The translations under genes and the position numbers were made by a program. DNA of 64,000 bases from Symsagittifera roscoffensis (lineage: Eukaryota; Xenacoelomorpha; Acoela; Convolutidae): positions 40,323,649-40,387,648 of the forward strand of contig NC_087068.1 of assembly GCF_963678635.1 (NCBI RefSeq), read 5' to 3'. The notes under the pieces are model-generated. The model was not told where the DNA came from. It saw nothing but the letters and a program-made list of their open reading frames with translations, and searched no databases. Of the stretch, positions 9,211-20,865 are shown piece after piece; position 1 is the stretch's first letter; each line of letters opens with the position of its first letter.

Positions 9211-12200
9211 AACTTTTTAAATATTCCTGATTTGAATATCCGACACGTTGTTAGGAGTCTCACGTCCTCGCATCTGCTTATGCTGAATCTACCTGTTTAT
9301 GCTGAATCTACCAGTTATAATATCTTTAATCATATATTCTACTGATACAGAAATGCGTAAATTTAAAAATTTCAAAAAATGGACTTGACACTAAACTCTT
9401 GTTTCTCTGCTTAGGTAGGGGATAAACAGCTAATTTAAAGAAATCTAATACTCGCGCTTTCAATTGAAGTTTTGATCTCAGAATTTAGCTCGGTAGTTTT
9501 CAAAAAAAAAGTGAGAAAGATTCCAAAAATTGATCAAAAAGTTTATTTTTCCTAAGTTCATAAACTTTTCTCTACTAAAGCATGGGAATTAAGGCCTTAA
9601 TATGAGATTTAGCAAGTAGTTTTCGAGAATTGACGAAACTTCTATCAAAAACAATAAAAAATTAAAAAGGAACTTTTTCAAAGTCCATATCAGCTTTTCA
9701 ACAAAAAAAAAAACAGGTTAAAACAGATTACTCAGGGAAATCTAAGTTCTAATGAACTATCGACCTCGGAATCAGTAGGTTAGTTTTTGAAAAAGTAACG
9801 TAAGACAAAACGGGCAAATTTCAAAATTTGGACATTTTCTAAGGCCATATTTTTCTTTCAAAAACACAGGGCATAGCCGCTTGTGCAGTTAAAATTCGCA
9901 TAATTGATTTTCTTCTTTCGGTTAAGCCCTTTATCACTGATTTGGCAGGGTAGATTTGAGAAGTCAAAGTTTTAAAATTAATCAAAATGTCAAAAAATGG
10001 GCTTGTTTGAGGCCATACATTTTTTTTCTACCGAATTTAAGGAATAGCCGCTTAAGAAAGGGAGATCCACATAACTTGTTCTTTTGATTGAACCCCTCAT
10101 CTCAGAATTGTGCATTTAATTCTTGAGAAAATAAAAAAAACTCAAAACAAATAGGCCAAGTGAAACTTTCGAGAATATGCTGGCACAAGAGCCGGTTTTC
10201 TATTTTAACCATTTTTTTGAGAATATGCTGGCACAAGAGCCGGTTTTCTATTTTAACCATTTTTTTGAAAATCGGTAAAGTAGTGTTTGAGAAAAACTGA
10301 AATTTCTGCGAAAAGTCCAAAAACTTTCCAAAGCGTCGCAAAAAAAAACGAAAAACACCAAATCCCATACATTTTCATAGTAAATGTTGTTTTCAAACAG
10401 GACATAGCACTAGCCAAAAATAAAGCAGCAACATATTCCATTAAATTATTTACGCATAAATAAGCTTAGATATGATTAAATTGAAATATACCAAAAGTAC
10501 CACCAAATGAACACTTTTACTTGCGACTTAGCTTTTTTAAAAATCTTGGTAATAATACACTACGCTTAGCTTGAGTAATTATGCTTTGGTAGAACTGAAT
10601 ATATAGGTGAAGTGAGAGCTCGTCCTCCCGCACATTCATTGCCATAGTAGGGTAGCGAATACTTGCTCTAATATCTCAAAGCGAAATTTATTAATGACAA
10701 CCTCGAATAGAAACCCAAGCCTACAGAAAAAAAAATCATACAAATATGAAAAATTCGCTTCGCCTAGAAGGGCCACCTATTTGGATCTTAATTTCTTTGA
10801 AACTGTCCAAAGAAGAAGAAACTTGTCATTTGAGCCTGTTAATAGTGTGCTTTTATGGTCACAAATTGAATGAAAGTGACCTTTGGTTTCGTTGAGAGCT
10901 AGAAGTTGAATAGGGAACTCATTCCGCCATGCTCTGTACCATTTCTCCACCTCATCGAAGTTGGGCTGGTTAGACAGCCAGACGCAGAGACACTGGATCC
11001 ATTTGGGGAAGAAGTGAGCCACTAATATCTGACTCAACTGGTGCAGAGAGAGGAGGTCGTGCCAGATCAACACAGATCGAAGCAGTTCTTAAACAAATTC
11101 ATCGTCGGATACTCAATTTAAAATTGCATGCAGAGACAAAAACCGCAAGAATTTTCAGAAAAACTAGGAGACTAATTTTGCAATACATAGTCATAATTCT
11201 TCTTACAACTTAAATTTATTAATCGAACTTCAATCTCTATTAAAGCTGGAAATAATTTAACAGCTCACTCAACCTCAAGGAATTTTCTATTTAAATTAAT
11301 ACAAAACACTTTAAATGAAAATCATTTGGCACCTTGATTAGTAAAATATAAAGAAGTACCTCACGCCAATTTTAGCATACTATCAAAACTTAATTTTGTA
11401 TCAAGCATGAAATTGATAATGAACAAGCGAATCAATCCAACAAGCAAACCGTTCGGTCAAAAAATTGCGAGCAAATGAAAAGTTACAAAACCAGCTATTC
11501 AATTACAAACCGATTCCAGAACTAGTATTGTCCAGTGGCATTAGGTGAAGAGCCATCTTCAACTTAGGGCAAATCGCTTTAATCAGGAATGCTTCCATCT
11601 CTCCCTTCGAAAACACATCCCTCCAAGGTTCGATGATCATCTTCGCGCTTCTGTCCGTCGGATCCCAGTTAACGAGACATTGGGCCAACTTAGTTCTGAT
11701 AGTCACAAACAAAGGTTGCAATCTGTCGCCCAAAAGCGGCAACCAGGGGTGGATCCAGGAGTGAACTGGAACTGTATCCGAAACTGGGTTCCATGAATCC
11801 AGGGCTTCTTGAAGCCTCGGAATGAGAAACTGTTCCACGATGTTGATGAATATGTTTTTGGGCAACAATGGTGACCATGCTTCAAGAATTTCTATGAGAC
11901 GCTCACTTGAACGAATTGAGTTTGATCTAAACTCAAAGATCAGTTCGTCTATATGATTCAACTATGGTCACATAAGAACAAAATTTTCACATTTTAAACA
12001 TCGAGGCGATAGAAAGCAGGTTGCTATACCAGAGGCCCAAAATATTCCGACAACAGTTATACACAGGAAGCAACTAAAAGAATATAGCCAACAGACAGTA
12101 GTAAAAGAGTCAATGAACGCAAGTAAACCGGAAAAAAATACGACGGACTTGTTTTTTGAAAACTTTCGAATTTGGAAGAAAAAAAAACAGACGCCATTAA

Positions 12201-14849
12201 AGCTCTTTGAAATTTTAGATCAATTTATGAGTGGCACATTTTCGGCAAAATTGATCCGATTTGAGAAAACTGGATCAATAGACAATTTTTCCATTTCGCT
12301 TGGAAATCTGAAAATTAAATTCCATTTTTGCAACTAGAAGCCATCACGTTTTTCGAGACCTTTACACTTTCGCTGTTCAATTGTGGAGGAAGGAAATCAG
12401 CTGAGCTCAACTGAGCTTTTAAGAAATGAAATCAACTGAGCTTAAAAAAAATAAACGTCAAACCGCGATAAAGTATATTTGATCCTGAACAAATTTTAAG
12501 ACTTTAAAAAAAATCATTGCGACCTCTACAAGAGTCTGAACTATGTTCATCAACTCTTAATGAACAGAAAAAAAAACTAAAATTTTTTTATCGGTGAGAG
12601 GGGGTTCAATTGGATATAAATCTGCTAGAATTAGTTTATCATAGCTAAAGCGTTAAAACGCATTAAAATTAGATATCAAGCTTACTCTCTCTCTTTATTC
12701 TCCACTTTCTAGTTTTTCAGACTGTTAAATTAGTTTGAAAACCAGAAAATTTCAAACCAACTTTTCTCGAGACTGACAATTTTTCTAATTTCCGGAATCC
12801 GAATCACTGTTGAAATGTTCTATCGTAAGATATCATACTTGACCCTCTATGAGCTTCCTTTGAGGTAATTGAAATAGAAAAAAAAACACTCTACCCCATA
12901 GTTCCTAAAGAAACACTATCGCATCGCTTTAAAAAATATCAGCTTACAGAATATATCTTCTGACTTTTGGCATCCATATATCCCAAATCATATGAGCATA
13001 TATATTCTGCGAGTTCTTGTTGTCCTTCAAAATATCTTTCCAGGCTTCAAACTCTTTCACTGGACCCACACAGTCTGATGGCGATTCTGCAGACATGTCC
13101 CAGTTGTTAATCTCCACTTTTGCCTGAAAACAATCACAAAATTTCACTATCTGGTTCTATTAGGAATTGCTTCGGACAGCTCAATTTAAATATCAATTAT
13201 CAGAAGGGCCAAAAAGGTATTTAAATTCCAGATCTTCTCCCTCAGATACAAAACTCGCGTATGCTAAACCTTTGATTTAATTCATAAAAAGGGTTCTCAC
13301 ATTCAAATTCGAAACAAAACAAATAAACAAGGCCAGAGTAGAAAATTGGAACCGAGATTTTAAGTTCACTAAGTGTTTAGATAAATTTACGAAGAACTGT
13401 TTTCGTTAATTTCATTATTGATTTTCTCAGCCATCAACTTATTAGGCTCACGTTTTTTTTGAAAATAAATCAAATCAATTATACTTGTCTAAGAGGACGT
13501 ACTTTCGGAAAAACAAGAGCAATTGTAAAATTATGCAACTCGTACAACACAAACTCTGTGGGGAACTGTTGCTTCACGCCCACGAATTTGTCAGTCAAGT
13601 CTTTGAATGACAGATTTCCATCTTCGCCTCCGAATCGCGACTGACTCTCAAGAGTTTTGAGTCGTTCAATCACTTCCGAAAGACGACTTATTTCGTCTGC
13701 TTCTTCGTTAAATTGTGTCGACAGACGATCTTCTTCGTATCTCAAATGTGCTATTTTATCTTCGCTTCGAAGCGCTCTGAAATACGATTTTCATTTTTAC
13801 ATATATTTTTTTAAAACCACAGCTATAAAAACTTCGTGATTGTATAGGATGAAGTTCATGAAAAGCCTTTAAAAGAATTGGAATTCATTAACCAAGCGGC
13901 AACAACTCTTGCGTCGAAACGTGTTGAGCCGAAAACAAAACTGATGTCATAAAGTTTTTGAAAGTTTTTCCGACCCATCCATTCTTCCATTTTGAAACAC
14001 AATCGCATGAGAAAATATTTTACCTCGTAATTACGCAATACACGTGGGGCAAGCCGATATAACATGAACTGAAAGTTTGAAAACAAACAAAAAAATACCC
14101 AAAATCAGACTTGGTAAAGGTAAAATTTACTAACTTTCAGTTAGACTAAAAAACTGTTTAAATTGGATCCAAAACCATTCTTTAGGAAATTGAAACTTTA
14201 CCAGATGAAAAATGACGTTTCAAAAAACGGAAGAACCGACAGAACCTAGGACGAAAACCACGAACCTGAAAAATTTCCAGATTTTTTTTTGAAAAAACAT
14301 TTCAAACCTGAAACGGACTTTATCTAATTACTAGTAAATTGATAGTAGTTTCATTTGAATATTTATTAGGAATTGAGCATGTCAGACGTGACGTTTACCA
14401 TTCCTACTAAATTCACCACTCTGGGAACTAAGTTATTAACGGGGAAAAAGCCTAGTACATGATTGCAATACCCTTGCTTATCACAAGGGTACTTACAAAA
14501 AGTGAGCTACAATCCCACCAATGTTATACTGAATTAAATTTGATCTACAAATCGATTCCAAGAAAATACTATTGATATTAGCTAGTAGCGTAGGAAATTT
14601 TTAACAGAAAAGGTGTTGGCATTAGAAAACTCGAAATCTTGAGATGCTAATCTAATTAACTTCAAGTAAGCCATTTAATTTTCATTTTGTATTTTCAAAT
14701 TGAAGTCAACACAGAGGCGAAGTTGCACTTTGCACACACAAGCAAAAATATTACCGATAACGCTACTGGGAAAAACTGAATGGGTAAAACTTTGAGTCTA
14801 CAAAATGTCTAAAATGTCTCAAGTGACGCACGCCAATTATCAGTCTACA
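9211..14849. repeat. Tandem segmental duplication, copy B (TFIP11 exons 7-10)
   Basis: This is the second copy of the block at 3577-9210, ending at GCCAATTATCAGTCTACA, after which unique sequence resumes (TAATTGCTAAGTG). It includes the 160-bp array (9376-10137), the 53-bp doublet (10170-10276) and the R2 repeat (12344-12563). The two copies differ by scattered single bases and A-run lengths. Confidence 0.95.
10863..13776 (-). CDS. TFIP11: TFIP11 exons 7-10, copy B (GCFC domain region)
   Basis: Exons lie at 13485-13776, 12948-13123, 11511-11926 and 10863-11087, each with GT-AG borders and phases matching exon 6 upstream. The domain content is the same as copy A (residues about 345-714 of the spliced product). 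Exon 7 shows Ala where copy A has Glu; exon 10 has a silent Cys codon change. Exon 10 ends in phase 1 while exon 7 of copy A starts with a single base of a phase-2 codon, so the two blocks cannot be joined in frame. Exon 10 of this copy does fit exon 11 if copy A is skipped. The blocks are therefore alternatives rather than a longer protein, unless the duplication is an assembly error. Confidence 0.85.
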
Positions 14850-15295
14850 TAATTGCTAAGTGACGCAAGCCAATTATGACGCATTAGCAGTCAAACTGAA
14901 AAAAAAATTACCAACTAGAATGCCTCAATTTTTAGAGCGGATGCATTTTAACTAGTATACGAGTATCCATCAAAACATCCGACCCTGCCCAGGTTCGAAA
15001 CTTTTAATTAGTAGCGGATCTCCTTCGCTACATCTACGCCACAGATCGATGATACCTTGAAGCTAAAGTGATATGTGTAATATAATAGTCTGTCGTAATA
15101 TCCTTAGCATTGGCTGTACTTAATACTTAATAGCTGGTTATTGATCAAAATGCACACATTTTGTCGCAACAATATTTGCGATTTAGGTTAGAAAAAAGAG
15201 AGTTCATACTACAACCCAAGCTTTGCTTGTGTAAACATAGGACGATACAGTAACCCGCAACCTTTCTAAATCTACCATAAAAAAGTTTTAATTAC
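14850..15295. other. TFIP11 intron 6 remainder with tRNA-like repeat
   Basis: Unique intron sequence upstream of the duplicated block. It holds a minus-strand tRNA-like box around 14990-15060 (CCCAGGTTCGAAAC) and a SINE-like piece at 15150-15240 (ACAATATTTGCGATTTAGG) of the family seen at 1905-2060. No coding signal. Confidence 0.5.
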
Positions 15296-18052
15296 GTTTG
15301 GTCCGCTTTAATTATCTGCTGTTCCACTGATTCAACTATTTTGTTGATATTGTGCATCAGCTCAGGCATATGGAAGGCAGACTTCACACCAAATGGAGTC
15401 GGCATCCTGGCTTGAGCTCCAAATCCCGATCTCGCACTCTCAATCTCTCCATCTGATAGCTCATCGTCACTTGCAGGCCGCTTGTATTGACGTGCCAGTT
15501 CATCATATCCTTAACTCATCAACCAAAATTTATCCAAAGCTAGGGGTCAGTTTTAAACTTTTAGAACACATACGCGAAGTAGAGCTTCGCATCACTTGGG
15601 ATATAAAAATCTATGACTACAGTTATCAGCACAAGAAAAGACAAATCAAAAATTGGAAATTAAAAAAACGTAAAAACCAAAAAAAATTCATAAAAGACAA
15701 TAAATTCCTGAAACATATTTACCTGCACCATTAGAAACTTTACAAAAAGCTTTCAAAATGCTTAAAAAAACCAAACCTTTCTTCCGGACCTAAGCTGACA
15801 AAAATTAGCAGCCATGAAAATCAAAAAATTCGAAACTTTTTTCGACAAAATAATCGAACTTGTGGGATCTGCAGTCTCAAGCATAAGTGTTGCCACTGCA
15901 CTAAATGCACAGAACACTAGAATCTTCTCCAGTTCCCCCTTTTTCCAATTCAATTTAAAATTTATTAAACGTTGTCATAATGCAATTAAATGTGGCGTGG
16001 TGAACAAATCGACAACTGTGAACAGATTTTTTCTTCATACCTTACATCGTAACATCGCGCATTTAGCCGTAATAACACGTAAAACAAACATCAAACTCGA
16101 TACTTTAAGGTAGAAGAAGTGGAAAAGAGCCGAACACTACTTGAAACTACAAAGAAAACAACTTAGGAAAATTTTTTAATGAACAGCATAAAAAAAATCA
16201 AAAAAAATAGGGGAAAAAATAGCCTAAATTCTTGGAACTCAATTACTTGGCCAAAACCGGAATAGACTGACATGTTTTTCAATTTGAGTAAAACATGCCA
16301 AAATTCTAGGCAAATCTGGTGCTCCGGCAACTAAGCTGACAAACAGAAGTCCGACAAAAATTTTCTTACAAAAAAAAACAGATCCAGTCCAGATTCAAAC
16401 CATTGACTTTACAGGCAGGAACCTTACGTCTTCGCCACTTTCGCGCATTAACATCTCGCTTATGAATTCATATGAACCCAAGGTAAAATGATTCAAGTGA
16501 TTCTGTTAAACTAGTTGTTACACGAAAAAGTTTAGATTCCAGTTTGATAACACTTGCTAATCGCAAGCGTAAGATATCCTATCAAGGAAATGTGACTGTA
16601 CATATGGAACAAGAAAAAAGCTCCATTTCATTTCTAAGTGATTAAATAAAGATTTGCCTCTACAAATCGTTCTTTGATCTTTTAAAAATTTGCCGTACAG
16701 TCCGGTTGCTGTGGCAATCACATCTGTGGTAATCACAAGTACAATTATAACAAGAAAAACCTGAGGCAATACACCTTAAGTCATTTTTTTTAAAGTTTAA
16801 GCAACTTCAACTATACATACCATGCAGATATTTGGTTTCAGGTCCCGTTCGGTCAATGACTTTTACATTTCCTAGAGCACTGAAATCAGCTGTCTTTGTC
16901 GTCAATGCTTTCCGCCTCAAATCGTCAACAGTTACAAACTTGTAGTTTGCCTTCTTTTCACCCTTAAATAATTACAGTAATTTAACACAGCTTTGCCATA
17001 ACAAGTATATAAATTGAGCTACACATTTGCAGATCTGAAAAGTATTGCTGATATTGATGCGCAAAAAAAAATAAATGGGAAATTAATTTTAATTGATTAG
17101 AAAATCGCAAGATAATACCGCTTTGGTTTTCCTCCATTGCCGTTTTTGATTGGCAGACGCTGCCATCTGGTTCGGTTGTTGTCGGCCACCAGCGTCGGTT
17201 ACAAAATCTTCCTCCTCGTTTTCTCTCTCGGGTCCATTCGCTCCTACTCCTGCTTTCCCCTTTCGCTTTTTGGCAGCCACTGGATTGACAATACCTTGAT
17301 TGCTTCTACCTAAACCTTTTCCGGGTATGTACCCCATCTAAAACATTTCAATAAATGACCCTGCAACCTTGCTGAGGCTTTCAGAAACTTAATTCTGATG
17401 AGCACTGAATTACCTTGTCTAGCAGCTTGTACCCGATTCCTTTTGTGTATTTTTGCCAGTTACCAAACTCTCTTGAGGCTCTATACGCAGTTTGAGATGT
17501 AACTGCACCAAATGCTCGCCTCTGCTGGTCATCTTTTGCATTGCTTTCCGGTCTGAGCGAAGACGAAGCTGGTCGAAAATCGTCCTCGTCATTTTCAGAA
17601 TCAGTAATCACATCATCCTTATTGTCATCGGCGGCTTCATCTGAATTACCTGCCTGGATTTAAGCAACTTAAAAAAGTTCTGGGAATCGAAATATTTGGA
17701 ATATCATTTTCATTCAAATATACCTCAATGTCCTTGGGTTCCGAGACACCTCCACTGACAAAATTGATGCCAGAACTGAAAGCTGATTTTGAGTATTTCT
17801 GTCTTTTTTCTTCGTCACGAGCCCAGATACCTTGAACATGGATTTTAGGAATGAAAACTGATTCTCAAGATTTAGAGCTATCTCTCGACAGATGTAACGA
17901 GTGCTATCCGATTTAACAAGAAATGACAAATGCGGCCTACCATAGATAGCCTCATCCTTTGTTTGCCTACGCGAACTTCGGGGATCTAATTCGAACTCTA
18001 GATCGTCCGAAGTAACTTTGAAATTGATGAAACCCTCTTCATCGTTGTCCAT
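15296..18052 (-). CDS. TFIP11: TFIP11 exons 1-6 (N-terminal region and G-patch)
   Basis: These are the first six exons of a tuftelin-interacting protein 11 / Ntr1-type splicing factor. Exons are 17941-18052, 17724-17830, 17414-17653, 17119-17337, 16821-16962 and 15296-15509, all GT-AG and phase-consistent, giving 344 codons plus two bases. The start ATG at 18052 opens an acidic N-terminus with FELDP and [12 protein letters not shown], a TIP_N-type segment. A G-patch spans about residues 143-188 ([10 protein letters not shown] across the exon 3/4 border, then [19 protein letters not shown] and the [10 protein letters not shown] tail). Exon 5 gives [15 protein letters not shown] and [11 protein letters not shown]. 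Exon 6 gives [10 protein letters not shown] and [10 protein letters not shown] before the GCFC domain. The G-patch would recruit and activate the DHX15 helicase in the nucleus. Assignment is firm by motif order. Confidence 0.9.
15510..16820. other. TFIP11 intron 5 with tRNA-like repeat
   Basis: A 1.3-kb intron. A minus-strand tRNA-like box lies at about 16380-16445 (TCCAGTCCAGATTCAAACC). Several short open frames occur on both strands, but none has a recognisable domain. It is A/T-rich otherwise. Confidence 0.5.
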
Positions 18053-18931
18053 TCTGGTCTGAAATTGTGAGCAATTTTGAATCGATAAAGAATCATCGCA
18101 AGGTGAGTTAGCGCAAGTATGATAGATATATCTGCATCTGCTTTCAGGTTATTGCATTGTTAGAATTTCAAAAAGGCTTTCCCAATTTAAAGGGAACGCA
18201 ATTGTCTAATAGTTTAAACTTAACTTGACGGAAAATTTCTAGGTAGCAGGTCAAATACCTGAATTTCAAGGCAGCAGGAATTCTAAGCTTACCAAAAGCA
18301 TGCAAACTTCACAATCAATTCAGAATTTTACAAATTTAGTTGATAACAATATTTGTTTGACAATGGAAATGGATATGGTTTTTTTTCAGAAATTAAAACA
18401 ATCGGTTTTTGAAAAGCATAAAAAATAGTAAGCAATCTTTCGGTTTAAAAAAATCACTTTAGCGCTCTGAAAAAATTTATTACAAAACGAGCAGATATTT
18501 TCCTCTTCATCCTTTCAATCACCTGTTGGAAAACATTGTTATTGACAACCGAAACAACTTGCACTAAACCAGACTTTTTCAAACAGGTTCAGTCCATCAA
18601 CAACAACTTTGAAGTATTTCATGTTGTAGGAATAAAATAAACCGGACCGCGAACAGTTGACTTTTCAAGCAAGCTCTTAAAGCGATGAGCTCAACTATTC
18701 CAAACTTGCATAGTTTCAACAGCTTGCTGACCAAAAAAAGTTTTTTCTTGCGAACTAGTTCTATAATGTTACTATTATCTTTTTTTTTGAAAACTAAATT
18801 ACAAAAGGGGCCCTTCCGTTTAGTTACGGTAAGTGCACAAGCTGGATAGGGCCATACCAGCGATATAAAAATGCATATATATCAGCAATGAAGTCACAAA
18901 TCAGCATTAAATGCATCGTCGTAATGTTAAT
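18053..18931. other. Intergenic region upstream of TFIP11
   Basis: About 880 bp 5' of the TFIP11 start codon. It presumably contains the 5' UTR and promoter, but I see no clear TATA box or other element. It is A/T-rich with no open frame of note. Confidence 0.4.
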
Positions 18932-19309
18932 TTATCTTAGCCGTCCTTCCTCTACAATAGCGCTTATGGAGTTGTCGATAAATTGAACTTTGCGTAGCGA
19001 TCTGCACCCCCTTATACAAAGTATAGAGCTCCTCAGGAGCGCGAGGCTTATTTTAGTTCTTATGTAGTTTATAGATTCTGGATAGCTTTCTTGTCTTTTT
19101 TCACTTAGTTTTTCGGCCAATCGATGCATCGTTCGCGTGGCTGTTGGAGCAGCGCCACCGGTGCATCCAAAAATTAGCGGGCAGAAGCTACTCTGCTCTA
19201 CGTTTAAAATTCTTTGCTGATATTTGGAGTTCTTCAGCGTTTCGTGGTATTTGTATGCATCCTTATGCAGTTTTCGCGATGTTTTGGCATGGGGGTTGAA
19301 AATTTTCAC
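18932..19309 (-). pseudogene. 3' fragment of a non-LTR retrotransposon reading frame
   Basis: A 125-codon frame with the pattern FNPHAKTSRK, then YQQRILNVEQSSFCPLIFGC, then KLSEKRQESY, then SLALLRSSILCIRGCRS. That order is typical of the extreme C-terminus of reverse-transcriptase polyproteins found as fragments in many invertebrate genomes. Nothing upstream (19310-19590) continues it, so it is a 5'-truncated copy. The identification is from memory of the family pattern. Confidence 0.6.
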
Positions 19310-19779
19310 ATCAAAGAAAGCGCGGCTGAATCGTGAACCCCCGAGTCCGTTTGCCCCATGTTACTATTATCTTGGTGTTATTACTAACAGTCCATCTTGT
19401 TGCTAGTATAAACCCTTATTTACACCAATCTTTTCTCGGTTCGTCCAAAACGATCTGTTTTCTGCAAGGTAAATTACAAAACTACAGCTAAAGGATATAT
19501 ATTTGTAAGTTCCATAATATGGTGATGATGTTTTTCAAACGATCAGGGCTTTTTCGGGGGCTTTTAATTGTCAAAAAAAATTCCTAAAGGGATTTTAACA
19601 AAGGGAAACCAAGGTTCCTGATACTCCACGACTTTTGATAAATCTGAAACGGTCATGCTTTGAATTCATACCGGTCGTGCCTATGTCGAGTTGAGCTAGG
19701 CTACGGAAGAGCGCCCAGAACTTTATCCCGAAATCTGTAATTAGCAGGTTTTGTTTCTTTCGGTTTGTTTTTTCCAGTG

Positions 19780-19890
19780 TTCGGGGTGTATGGAAACGAA
19801 AAGTAGATTTCTTGCGGAGATCGAACCTTGCTGTTTGTTGTGTGGGACTAGTCGACAAGTCTTAGTCGCTCGGCCATGAGGGATATTTTG
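19780..19890 (-). repeat. tRNA-like SINE head
   Basis: The minus strand reads CTCATGGCCGAGCGACTAAG (a D-arm like tRNA-Leu or tRNA-Ser) and then AAGGTTCGATCTCCGCAAG (a T-arm). The open frame on the same strand at 19595-19858 runs through it and is not a gene. Confidence 0.5.
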
Positions 19891-19955
19891 ATCTACCTAA
19901 AAATCAATGCAACTTAGGCTTTGGACTGGCCTTCTAACTTAAGGCTGACACTACT

Positions 19956-20082
19956 TTGTGGGAATTAGTAACAAATTATTAGAATTACAATTGTTGCATG
20001 CAAAAAAAAAACATTTATTTTTGTGGGAATTAGTAACAAATTACTAGGATTACAATTGTGGCATGCAAAAAAAATATTTATT
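19956..20082 (-). repeat. 65-bp tandem doublet at the LINE 3' end
   Basis: Two copies (19956-20020 and 20021-20082) of a unit containing GGGAATTAGTAACAAATTA, CAATTG and GCATGCAAAAAAAA, differing at a few positions. Tandem units like this are common at 3' ends of some LINE families and may be the template-recognition tail. Confidence 0.8.
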
Positions 20083-20187
20083 AGGAGATAGAAGAAGAAG
20101 AAGAAAAAATAAACTTTATTAGAGAATGATACTACATATAAAAGTGAAATTTTGAGTTTGCGTAATTCAAGCTTTGAGTTAAATTGT

Positions 20188-20865
20188 TCATGTGTTGCAA
20201 CGACATTTGATGAAGAAAGTGCATGGATTGTCGAGATTGAAGGTTGATTGAAGTTGCTGTTTAAGGAAATTGAAGAGTAGAGTCTTGGTTTGTGAGACTG
20301 TAGTTGTAGCATTGATGTCGACTTTTGCTAAAACACTATTGACGCTATGAATTGTTTTTTGGAAAAAGCTCCCAAGGGAACAGAATTTGCGGGTAAGAGG
20401 TACAGAGAATACCATTCTCTGACTGGATCTGTTACCCGGTCTCGAGTCACTAACAGTAACATAGTCATTAATATCGAAGTCGTAACAGTTATGTAACAGT
20501 TTGAACAAGAGAAGACAATCAGTTAAAACGATTTGATAGCAAATAGGCAGTATGTTTAACATCACAAGACTGTCAGTATAATTAGTGGAACAAATTATCC
20601 ACTTTACTGCCTTTTTCTGGAATCTTTCCAAATCACGTAGCTTTGATAAATTTGGGTACCCAATACAAGAGTTATAAAGTAAAATGGACCTCACACAAGA
20701 AATGTACATTTGAAGCTTAGTTTTAAGAGGTGAGTTGAAAGGAACATTACGCTTTAAATAATGAAAACACTTTGTGGCTTTCTTAAGTTTCGCAGAAACA
20801 TGGTGATTCCAAGCCAAAGTAGCCGAGATATAAATACCCAAGTCTTTGATATGATAAGGTTGAAA
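20188..20865 (-). pseudogene. LINE reverse-transcriptase C-terminal segment
   Basis: The minus-strand frame starts near 20865 with KDLGIYISATLAWNHHV, the segment that follows the RT palm in Jockey/CR1-type elements. It continues through YISCVRSILLYNSCIGYPN, LRDLERFQKKAVKWI and LLLFKLLHNCYDFDINDYV to a stop at 20188. That gives about 220 residues of thumb and C-terminal region. The palm and fingers are absent. The upstream frame joins it out of register at about 20860, so this is the 3' side of an internal deletion. Confidence 0.75.

Noticed and set aside
13856-14086. 76-codon minus-strand frame with exon-like borders (FMLYRLAPRVLRNYE), repeated at 8217-8447
   Set aside because: It lies in the TFIP11 intron 6 position, does not correspond to any part of the family, and exon 6 joins exon 7 perfectly without it. 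A 45-bp cryptic exon remains possible.
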